Source of the DNA: JASLPR01 sp964496475
GTDB taxonomy: Bacteria; Chloroflexota; UBA11872; VXNJ01
NCBI GenBank assembly: GCA_964496475.1
Contig: CAZBZS010000042.1
Location: 1 to 20,133 of the forward strand
Reading direction: 5' to 3'
DNA length: 20,133 nt
Part shown: one piece after another, positions 1 through 6,082 of the stretch
Layout: each line of letters starts with the position of its first letter
How positions within the stretch are numbered: the stretch's first letter is position 1
The notes under the pieces: model-generated
Database searches by the model: none
What the model was told of the DNA's origin: nothing
What the model saw: the letters and a program-made list of their open reading frames with translations, nothing else
Position numbers and translations under genes: made by a program

Positions 1-300
1 CATCCTCTCAGACCAGCTACCGATCATCGCCTTGGTGAGCCATTACCTCACCAACTAGCTAATCGGCCGCAGGCCCCTCTCTCGGCGATAAATCTTTCAT
101 CCACCAGACGTATCTGATAGATCTTATGCGGTATTGTCCCCGGTTTCCCGGGGTTATCCCGCACCAAGAGGTAGGTCACCTACGTGTTACTCACCCGGAT
201 GCCACGGTCGTATGGGCCGAAGCCCACCGTACCGTTCGACTCGCATTGATAAGGCACGCCGCCAGCGTTAATCCTGAGCCAGGATCAAACTCTCCATAAA
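1..300 (-). rRNA. rrs: 16S ribosomal RNA, 5' portion (runs off left edge)
   Basis: The reverse complement begins near base 300 with a run matching the universal bacterial 16S 5' end; the conserved AGAGTTTGATCCTGGCTCAG block occupies 274-293. It continues through further conserved 16S segments, such as GTGAGTAACACGTAG in helix 8/9 territory and TAGTTGGTGAGGTAA near the edge. Aligning the conserved block with E. coli numbering puts the mature 5' end at about base 300. Only the first ~300 nt of the gene are present, so the 3' end, any ITS tRNAs and 23S/5S lie outside. The general look suggests Chloroflexota, but I could not test this by alignment. Confidence 0.97.
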
Positions 301-307
301 ATCCGAC

Positions 308-323
308 ACTCCCTAACGGGAGT
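308..323 (-). other. Hairpin just upstream of the 16S 5' end
   Basis: Bases 308-313 (actccc) pair perfectly with 318-323 (gggagt) around a 4-nt loop, ending 8 nt before the mature 16S 5' end. A short stem here is a plausible pre-rRNA processing or folding element, but its role is inferred from position only. Confidence 0.45.
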
Positions 324-432
324 TAAGAATCAACATATCAAGAGCTTTTCCGCACTAGCTCGGACTCGGTTAACTAACTCGCCGGAATTCGCGGGATCTC
401 TCCCGATTAAACCTTTCCGGCCACTTTTCAGT

Positions 433-444
433 TGTTAAGGTGCA
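433..444 (-). promoter_or_regulatory. boxA-like rRNA antitermination element
   Basis: Read on the minus strand these bases are TGCACCTTAACA, which match 10 of 12 positions of the E. coli rRNA boxA (TGCTCTTTAACA). BoxA in the rRNA leader is known to recruit the NusB/NusE antitermination complex. The element lies between the promoter and 16S and just after a leader hairpin, which is the expected place. Confidence 0.6.
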
Positions 445-447
445 GAA

Positions 448-473
448 GACGCAGTGCCCTCAAGCGCTGCGTC
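448..473 (-). other. Leader stem-loop (boxB-like position) of rRNA operon
   Basis: Bases 448-457 and 464-473 form a 10-bp stem with one G-T pair and a 6-nt loop. The stem lies ~12 nt into the predicted transcript and just before the boxA-like element. A hairpin followed by boxA is the layout of rRNA antitermination leaders. No U-tract follows, so it is not an intrinsic terminator. Confidence 0.5.
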
Positions 474-484
474 CTCTCTCGACG

Positions 485-519
485 AACGCGTATTATACAT
501 GAGCCGGCGGGCGCGACAA
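485..519 (-). promoter_or_regulatory. sigma70-type promoter of the rRNA operon
   Basis: On the minus strand TTGTCG (514-519) and a perfect TATAAT (492-497) are separated by 16 bp. The predicted transcription start is near 485, giving a leader of ~185 nt before 16S. The perfect -10 directly upstream of an rRNA gene makes this the most convincing promoter in the window. I see nothing recognisable in the ~85 bases between it and the end of the neighbouring gene at 607. Confidence 0.75.
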
Positions 520-606
520 GCAACAAAGTCGCCGCCGTCAGGCAGCCATGTTCCCTGTCAGCAGCTGAATCTGGATTCCGCGGCGAGGACCGGCCTTAAG
601 CGGTCT

Positions 607-2052
607 TTAGCCGGGACGGATCGCGGCAGAGAGACGGGCGCGAGCTAGAGCGGCGACGGTCCCGATAAGGATGGCGGCCAATATGCCGACCAGCGCCGGC
701 ACTGTCCAGACTCCTAGCTTCTGGCCGAGATAGAAATCGGGCTCTATAAGCCCGTCGAGCCACTGTCGAAGCAGCCGCAGGTGGGCGCCGATGGGCGAGA
801 AGTGGGGATCCCAGATGATCTGGTCCGGCCGGGCGCCGACGTCCCAGAGGTTCCGCCAGCCGCGCTGGTAATCGAAGAGTATGCCGAGGATAGATACGGC
901 GGCGCCCCAGACGGCCAGGAAGGCGACGGCAAGTCGGGCCGGGAAGGAAACCCGCGGACCGGCCAGCAGGCAGCCGACGCCTATCGCGAGGAAAGGGACG
1001 ATGGAGGTGAGGTAGCGCGGGCCCCAGGAGACACCGCCCTCCCAGTCGTTGAAGGTGCCGTAAAGAAGGATGGCCATCAGCGTCGTGACGGCCATTGTCC
1101 ACCGGAGCCAGCGTTCGCCACCACCCATGAGCAGGCCCCAGAGGCCCAGGCCGCCGAGTGGGAAATAGACAAATAGGCCAAAACCCGAACTGGCGAGGAT
1201 GCCAAATAGCCCTATATGGGCGCGGTCGGTGGCCCAGAGAAACGTCTGTTCCGAGTAGCCGAAGTCCAGAAGGTCGCCGGTCCGGTACAGGTTGTAGAGT
1301 CCGACGCCCGGCACTACTACGATCGCCCATCCGACGGCCCAGAGGGCGGCTCTGGCGATCGCGGCGCGGGCCGGATGAGGCCGTAGCGCGAACATGGTGA
1401 TAAGGAGGAAAGGGGCGAACAGTATGAAATCGGGCCGGGTGGCCGCGGCCAATCCGGCGAGAAATCCGGAGGAAAGGGCGAGCGCGGTCTGGTGGCGTTG
1501 TCTTCCCCTCGCCAGTGCAAGCAGGGCGGCGATTATTAGAGTCATGGCAAGGGGGATGCTGGACAGGGTGCCGGAGTAGACCCAGATGGGACTGGCGAAC
1601 CCGGCGATCGCGGCGGCTGACAGCGATTGCCGACGGGACAGCCCGACGGCGCGGGTTAAGAGGTAAATGAGAGCGACCAAGGTCGCGCCGATCAGGGGAT
1701 TAAAGAGCAGGCCCGCCAGAGGCAGAACATCGCTTCCGAACGGTAAGGCCGGCCCGACGGGCTCTGGAGCGGGGCCGAAAGCAGAGGCCACCGCGTATGC
1801 CGGGACCATCGACAGCCAGGCCAGCAATCCATAGCGACCGGTGATCCGGGTCTGGTCCGGATGTTCGACTTTTAGCAGCTGGGCGGACGGGAAGGGGTTG
1901 TCGATCTGGGAGCGGAGATCGGGCGAACCGGTCTGTACGAAGGCCCGTGCAGAGGCGTAATTGGTGGTCTCATCGACGCTGTACGCGTGAGCGCCGGTGG
2001 AGAGGAGATAGACGGCGGCGGTGAACAGAAAAAGGGAGATCGCGATTCTCAT
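607..2052 (-). CDS. GT-C type (PMT/ArnT-like) membrane glycosyltransferase
   Basis: This is a 481-aa polytopic membrane protein with about ten hydrophobic segments. An N-terminal signal-anchor is followed at residues 27-28 by an Asp-Glu pair in the first extracytoplasmic loop (YSVDETTNY). Such an acidic pair after TM1 is the hallmark of GT-C glycosyltransferases, which use polyprenyl-phosphate sugars (the PMT_2/GT39 and ArnT groups). The acceptor and sugar cannot be read from the sequence. It is likely a cell-envelope glycan or protein glycosylation enzyme. The start is an ATG with no strong Shine-Dalgarno; no better in-frame start lies upstream. It stops ~120 bp before the rRNA promoter and points the same way, so readthrough could enter the rRNA operon. 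Family assignment is fairly sure, substrate unknown. Confidence 0.75.
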   Translation of the reverse strand: MRIAISLFLFTAAVYLLSTGAHAYSVDETTNYASARAFVQTGSPDLRSQIDNPFPSAQLLKVEHPDQTRITGRYGLLAWLSMVPAYAVASAFGPAPEPVGPALPFGSDVLPLAGLLFNPLIGATLVALIYLLTRAVGLSRRQSLSAAAIAGFASPIWVYSGTLSSIPLAMTLIIAALLALARGRQRHQTALALSSGFLAGLAAATRPDFILFAPFLLITMFALRPHPARAAIARAALWAVGWAIVVVPGVGLYNLYRTGDLLDFGYSEQTFLWATDRAHIGLFGILASSGFGLFVYFPLGGLGLWGLLMGGGERWLRWTMAVTTLMAILLYGTFNDWEGGVSWGPRYLTSIVPFLAIGVGCLLAGPRVSFPARLAVAFLAVWGAAVSILGILFDYQRGWRNLWDVGARPDQIIWDPHFSPIGAHLRLLRQWLDGLIEPDFYLGQKLGVWTVPALVGILAAILIGTVAALARARLSAAIRPG

Positions 2053-2103
2053 GCCAAGGGCATCAATCCGGCGGCGACAGTGGGCGAGCCCGGCACCGAA
2101 CTA

Positions 2104-2187
2104 CTAGAATTTCACAAAGGCGGCGCCATCGACGAGGATGGTCTCGCCGGTGACGATGGCGACTTTTCCCTGCAATCTTGTGCCCAT
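2104..2187 (-). pseudogene. Remnant of a short-chain dehydrogenase/reductase with internal deletion
   Basis: The reading frame encodes only 27 residues. The first 14 (MGTRLQGKVAIVTG) are the classical SDR N-terminus: beta-strand 1 running into the Rossmann TGxxxGxG motif. The remaining 13 (ETILVDGAAFVKF) are a classical SDR C-terminus (TGETILVDGG... type) and are followed by two adjacent TAG stops. The ~220 residues normally between them are missing, and the junction falls on the Thr-Gly codons ACC GGC that both ends would carry. A GGTGAG Shine-Dalgarno-like run lies 7 nt before the ATG. I infer a once intact SDR gene that lost its centre by recombination at a short repeat. The frame is open further upstream to 2292, but that part does not resemble SDRs. 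Confidence 0.65.
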
Positions 2188-2262
2188 TCGGAAGCTCACC
2201 CTGCTCGGCCCAGCCGTTTGCGGAAGGAGTATAGTCCCGACGATTTCAACCCGGCCGGTTAC

Positions 2263-2296
2263 TGCAGTGGGAGGCGGGTAACTGACATCCACTGCA
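2263..2296. repeat. Perfect 8-bp inverted repeat with 18-bp spacer
   Basis: TGCAGTGG at 2263-2270 and CCACTGCA at 2289-2296 are exact inverted copies. They lie ~75 bp upstream of the SDR remnant start and ~75 bp upstream of the interrupted secreted-protein gene on the other strand. It could be an old operator or a weak cruciform; one such repeat may arise by chance. Confidence 0.35.
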
Positions 2297-2368
2297 CGGC
2301 CGCTAGAGATAGGTTTGAGGACTGGCGTCCGCGTGCAGAAACTTAGTCAAACAGCCGATAATCTAATC

Positions 2369-2671
2369 ATGCAATCAGGGGGGTTAACGGGCAGCACGCA
2401 GCGCAGAAGCATGGTCATGGTCCTGATACTCATGGCTGCGTTCGTGCTGGGCGCCAGCAATCCAAAGGGTGACAACCTCACTTACACCTGGATGATTTCG
2501 GATGGCGCCTGCGGCACGTTCTCCAGCAGCGGAAATCAGGCGGTGTAGACGCATCCTCACCCACCCTGTTCGGATGAGACTTCGCACCCAAGCACGGTGA
2601 CGGTGGTGATTTCGGACGGCCGGGGCAATTCGGTGACGCAGAGTTACGAAGGGACGTTGCCGCCCGGCTAA
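2369..2671 (+). pseudogene. Small secreted PKD/Ig-like domain protein interrupted by an amber codon
   Basis: From ATG 2369 the frame encodes a hydrophobic signal-type segment (residues ~14-32, MVMVLILMAAFVLG core). Next comes the start of a PKD/Ig-like beta-sandwich (DNLTYTWMISDGACGTFSSSGNQAV), then a TAG at 2546-2548. The same frame continues past the TAG with the natural second half of such a domain (THPHPPCSDET..., TVTVVISDGRGNSVTQSYEG) and ends at TAA 2669-2671. In related domains this position is typically Trp (xVWTxP), so TGG to TAG is the simplest explanation. The uninterrupted product would be ~100 aa, a signal peptide plus one domain. The flanking sequence shows no further repeats of the domain, so the gene may be a fragment of a longer multi-domain protein. 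Confidence 0.6.
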
Positions 2672-2723
2672 CGGAACGGGCCCTTCAGGCGAGTTTGTGG
2701 GGAATGCGGCGGTGTCCGGTGGG

Positions 2724-4130
2724 TCAGGTCTTGCCGGCGAAGGTGTTCAGCGGTTGCGCGACGGCTTCCCAGGCGGCTTCTCCGGTGAGTTCGGGGAAGG
2801 TGGGATGGGCGTGAACGACATCTCGAAGATCGTCCAAGGTGGCCTCCAGCTTTATCGCCAGCACGCCTTCGGCGATCATCTCGGAGGCGGAGGTGCCGAT
2901 GATGTGCATGCCGACGAGCGCCTGATAGTTGGGCTCGGCGACCAATTTGAGCAGGCCTTCGGTATCGCCATAAGTCCGGGCGCGGCCGCTGGCCATGTAG
3001 CTGAAGCGCCCCACCACGGCGCCGCCGTACTCGGCCACCGCCTGCTCTTCGGTGAGGCCGACGCTGGCGATTTCCGGGTGACAGAAGGTGGCGGCGGGAA
3101 TGGTGCGATAGTCCATTCGGGAGTCGCCGCCGGCAAGGTTTTCAGCCACGACCACGCCCTGATGAGAGGCGACGTGAGCCAGCATGGCGTTTCCGGTGAC
3201 ATCTCCGATAGCGTGGATGTTGGGAATGTTGGTGCGCAGGCGGTCGTCGACCTGAATCGCTCCACACTCGGTGGAAACGCCAATGGTTTCGAGCCCGAGC
3301 TCCCCAGAGTTGGGCGTGCGCCCGGTGGCGTTGAGGACGATCTCAGATTCAAGGGTTTCGGTGGCTCCGTCTGCCTTCTTGATCTCGACGCGCATCGACC
3401 CGGCCGGGCCGGAGACGTTCTGAACGGCGGCACCAAGATGAATGCCGACACCGCGCCCGACGAATGATTTTCGCAGCAGCGCGGAAATCTCGGCATCTTC
3501 CACGGGGACCATACGATCAAGCATCTCGACGACGGTGACGGTGGCGCCGAGGGTGGCAAACAGGCTGGCCCACTCCACGCCGACGGCTCCAGCGCCGACG
3601 ATGACCATGGAATCGGGAACCTCTTCAAGGGCGAGCGCGCCATCGCTGGTAATCACGCCGTCGCCGTCCAAGCCGGGCACGGGAGGAACGGCCGCCGATG
3701 ACCCGGTGGCGAGCACGATGCCGCCGGCGGTGATGGTCTCGGTACCTTCAGCGGTCTCGACCTGGACGGTGTTTGGCCCGGCGAGCCGGCCCCAACCACT
3801 GACCACCTGGACGCCAGCGTCTTTCAGGAGGGCGCCGATTCCGCGCGAGAGGGAGGCGATTACGTGGTCCTTCCGCTTCATCATGGCTGGGAAGTCGGCC
3901 TCGACATCGGAGACCTGCACCCCGTATGAGGCGGCGTCGCCAGCCAGGCGGAAAACCTCGGCGCTGCGAAGGAGTGTCTTGGTGGGGATGCAGCCGGTAT
4001 TGGTGCAAACGCCGCCGAGCCGGTCAGCTTCAACGACGACCGCACTCAACCCGAGGCGGGCAGCGCGGATGGCGCAGATATAGCCGCCGGGACCGGAACC
4101 GATTACGCATACATCAGCCTGAATGGGCAC
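2724..4130 (-). CDS. lpdA: Dihydrolipoyl dehydrogenase (E3)
   Basis: This FAD enzyme reoxidises the dihydrolipoyl arm of E2 and passes electrons to NAD+. The 468-aa length is normal. Visible motifs are the FAD-binding GSGPGGY (11-17), the redox-active disulfide motif GGVCTNTGCIPTK with Cys42 and Cys47, the NAD-binding GAGAVGVEW in the middle, and the C-terminal HAHPTFPE with catalytic His442 and Glu447. The start is GTG (4128-4130), preceded by AGGAG 10 nt upstream. It is the last gene of the lipoylation/2-oxoacid dehydrogenase cluster, separated from E2 by a DUF362 gene and a small unknown gene. It could also serve a glycine cleavage or other 2-oxoacid complex encoded elsewhere. No intrinsic terminator is evident after it. 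Confidence 0.96.
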   Translation of the reverse strand: MPIQADVCVIGSGPGGYICAIRAARLGLSAVVVEADRLGGVCTNTGCIPTKTLLRSAEVFRLAGDAASYGVQVSDVEADFPAMMKRKDHVIASLSRGIGALLKDAGVQVVSGWGRLAGPNTVQVETAEGTETITAGGIVLATGSSAAVPPVPGLDGDGVITSDGALALEEVPDSMVIVGAGAVGVEWASLFATLGATVTVVEMLDRMVPVEDAEISALLRKSFVGRGVGIHLGAAVQNVSGPAGSMRVEIKKADGATETLESEIVLNATGRTPNSGELGLETIGVSTECGAIQVDDRLRTNIPNIHAIGDVTGNAMLAHVASHQGVVVAENLAGGDSRMDYRTIPAATFCHPEIASVGLTEEQAVAEYGGAVVGRFSYMASGRARTYGDTEGLLKLVAEPNYQALVGMHIIGTSASEMIAEGVLAIKLEATLDDLRDVVHAHPTFPELTGEAAWEAVAQPLNTFAGKT

Positions 4131-4163
4131 TGGTCAGAAACTCCTAGTTGAAGAGAGTGCGAA

Positions 4164-4469
4164 TCAGGTGATGGCTATGCCGCCGACGCCGCCGGCCTTG
4201 TCGCCGAAGTTCTTCACGTCGGTTTCCAACGCCGCGATCTTTTCGTCGGCTCCATCGGAGCCTATGGCTTCGCGCACGGCGGTGGCCGCCCGGCTCACGG
4301 CGGCGGTGAGCGGGACGCTGAGAGCACTTTTCGCGAACGTGGAACCCTTGAGTTCCAAAATGGTCGCGCCAATGTCGTTCAGGCGTCCGCTGGACTCGTC
4401 TGAACTGCCATCGGCCGCGGCGGCGCACGCGTCGGCCGCCTCCTGGAGTTGATCCTGACCTCTGCTCAT
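4164..4469 (-). CDS. Hypothetical small Ala-rich helical protein (101 aa)
   Basis: I do not recognise a family. The 101-aa product is Ala-, Asp- and Glu-rich and predicted mostly alpha-helical. It has a single Cys, no Trp, no signal peptide or membrane segment, and ends in a Gly-rich tail (DKAGGVGGIAIT). Its composition is that of a soluble cytoplasmic protein, unlike the Arg/Pro-rich overlapping frames. The ATG has a GAGG about 12 nt upstream, a rather long spacing. It lies 33 bp from lpdA and ~100 bp from the DUF362 gene, on the same strand, so it is probably co-transcribed with the dehydrogenase genes. Length and helicity recall WXG100-type proteins, but the WxG motif is absent. Coding status is likely but not certain. 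Confidence 0.55.
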   Translation of the reverse strand: MSRGQDQLQEAADACAAAADGSSDESSGRLNDIGATILELKGSTFAKSALSVPLTAAVSRAATAVREAIGSDGADEKIAALETDVKNFGDKAGGVGGIAIT

Positions 4470-4540
4470 GCTGAAAAATTACCTCTGTTTATTTAGGGCC
4501 ACGGCTTGCCCTGACGGCGACGGCGACCGCCGCAGCCGGG

Positions 4541-4567
4541 GCAACCGCATGCTGATATGCGGGTTGC
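4541..4567 (-). other. Stem-loop immediately after the DUF362 stop codon
   Basis: Bases 4541-4550 (gcaaccgcat) pair with 4557-4567 (atgcgggttgc) with one bulged G, giving a 10-bp stem and a 6-nt loop. It abuts the TAA of the DUF362 gene. No T-tract follows on the minus strand, so it is not a canonical intrinsic terminator. It could stabilise or process the mRNA between DUF362 and the downstream small gene. Confidence 0.4.
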
Positions 4568-5923
4568 TTACTTTCGTACTGGAAGTGGGCCCGCGACCTT
4601 TTCGAGGTCCACCTTCGGCTTGCGGTCGAATCCGCGTCCGTCGTGGTGTTCCTTGGGGAACGGATTTTCCTTAGCGTACATCCTGGCGAATCGCTCGCCG
4701 GCCGGTCGCCGATCGAAGGAGAAGCTGTATTCCTGAGCATTACCGGAACCGGGCACGTCGATGAGTTCATAATCCATCGTTCCGAGGCCGATTTCAACGC
4801 CGGTGTTCAGCTGGATCTCTTCGGTGACACCCGCATCTGGCATGATCGCGGAGGCCTTGGCGAACTTGTGGTCGCCAGGTCCGTGCACGCCCCAGTCCTC
4901 GGCTCCGGAGCCGGGCATGCCGGGAAGCTCGGTGGCCTTGTCCAGACACGCCTTATCGATGGCGACGGGGTCGTGACTGGAGTAAATGCCGAGGTGCGAG
5001 GTGAGGGGGATGTCGGCGTGTCCGACACAATCACACATAGGTGAGACATCGAGTCCCAGATTCAGGTAGCCAATTTTCCCGTCCAGAATCTTGTTGACGG
5101 CGAGAGCGCCATCGGCGCAGGCGGCGTTGAAGGCGCGGAAATTCTCACCATTCATGTCCGAGGCGCCGGAGTTGAGCAGGGTTCCCATGCATCCCAGGCA
5201 GCCGTCGCAATTCTCCGGGTCCCACTCAGCGGTTCCGTTACTGCGGGAGTAGGCGCCGTGGGGGCAAGCGTAAGGAATGATGTCGAGAAAATCTTCCGGT
5301 ACGTTCTCCGGATGAAAAGTAACCTGGTTGGGGAATCCATATTCCGGATGGCGGCCCATGTGGACGTTGAATTTGCCGCGCTTGGATTGGCAACCGATGC
5401 CAAGGTTCTTGATCGAACCGCCGATTACGCCCATGGGGTGCCCTTTGAAATGGGTCAGGACAATCAGGACATCGGCAAGGGCGATGGCCTTGGCGATGTA
5501 GGCCTCTTGCAGGATGTAACCCTCGGGGAGGGGAACCCGGATGTCGTCAGTGCCAGCGAAACCGTCGGCCGCTATAAAGGGGACTCCGAGAGTGCCGGAG
5601 TTGAAACCATTGCGCTCGGCGGTGTCCACTAAGTCAGGTGCGATGGACCGGCTCGCGTAGGTTGTATACGTCATGGTACAGGTGTCGGTCACGAAAGGCC
5701 GGGCGCCAAGCTCCTTGATTTTGTCGGCGACCATGCGGGCGTAAACGGGGCGCAGGTAAGCGGTGTTGTTCCATTCGCCACAGTGAATTTTGATGGCGAC
5801 CAGATCGCCGGGTTTGATCAGTTTGTCGAACCCGGCGGCGTCAAAGAGCGTTCCGGTCTGCGGAACGAATCCAGTATCCCCGGACAGGCTACGCCGGTCC
5901 ATCGTCCAAACTTTAGCAGCCAT
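4568..5923 (-). CDS. DUF362-domain iron-sulfur protein
   Basis: This 451-aa protein carries the DUF362 hallmark THFKGHPMGVIGGSIKNLG followed by GC and a basic GK run (residues ~157-184). Other conserved blocks are VAIKIHCGEW near residue 43 and YSSHDPVAIDKAC near 314. A ferredoxin-like cysteine set is Cys239, Cys242 and Cys245 with a probable fourth ligand Cys269, enough for one [4Fe-4S] cluster. Extra cysteines at 297 and 299 are unassigned. There is no signal peptide, so it is probably cytoplasmic. The ATG has an excellent AGGAGG six nt upstream. The biochemical role of this subgroup is unknown to me; an electron-transfer or Fe-S role beside the PDH complex is inference. It is separated from E2 by a 159-bp gap. 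Confidence 0.88.
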   Translation of the reverse strand: MAAKVWTMDRRSLSGDTGFVPQTGTLFDAAGFDKLIKPGDLVAIKIHCGEWNNTAYLRPVYARMVADKIKELGARPFVTDTCTMTYTTYASRSIAPDLVDTAERNGFNSGTLGVPFIAADGFAGTDDIRVPLPEGYILQEAYIAKAIALADVLIVLTHFKGHPMGVIGGSIKNLGIGCQSKRGKFNVHMGRHPEYGFPNQVTFHPENVPEDFLDIIPYACPHGAYSRSNGTAEWDPENCDGCLGCMGTLLNSGASDMNGENFRAFNAACADGALAVNKILDGKIGYLNLGLDVSPMCDCVGHADIPLTSHLGIYSSHDPVAIDKACLDKATELPGMPGSGAEDWGVHGPGDHKFAKASAIMPDAGVTEEIQLNTGVEIGLGTMDYELIDVPGSGNAQEYSFSFDRRPAGERFARMYAKENPFPKEHHDGRGFDRKPKVDLEKVAGPLPVRK

Positions 5924-6082
5924 TTCGCCCCTCCTGAGTCAATTCCATCGGCCAGCTGTAATGGGGTTATGCGGATATGGCCGGTGAACTACTGCTCCGT
6001 AACCCCGGAGTGTGCCGGCAAGTTTATACCCGTCCGCTCCGTGCCATCTAGCCGAGTCCGCACGAACGGCGGAGGGCCTATT
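5924..6082 (-). promoter_or_regulatory. Intergenic gap E2/DUF362, possible internal promoter
   Basis: This 159-bp gap is the largest inside the minus-strand cluster. On the minus strand it contains TATAAA (6023-6028), which could be a -10, but no convincing -35 lies 16-18 bp upstream. The gap could separate the DUF362-small protein-lpdA genes into their own transcript. The evidence is weak. Confidence 0.25.

Noticed and set aside
454..648. 64-codon plus frame across the rRNA promoter
   Set aside because: It overlaps the rRNA leader hairpin and the promoter and has no ribosome binding site or similarity.
596..1330. 244-codon minus frame overlapping the glycosyltransferase
   Set aside because: Arg/Pro/Leu composition typical of an out-of-frame read; the +0 frame encodes a coherent membrane protein.
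2546..2548. TAG as programmed readthrough or pyrrolysine codon
   Set aside because: No stem-loop or readthrough context was evident, and the protein is not a methylamine methyltransferase. Nonsense mutation is simpler.
2697..3467. 256-codon plus-strand frame opposite lpdA
   Set aside because: Gly/His-rich shadow of the dihydrolipoyl dehydrogenase gene, which has all its active-site motifs on the minus strand.
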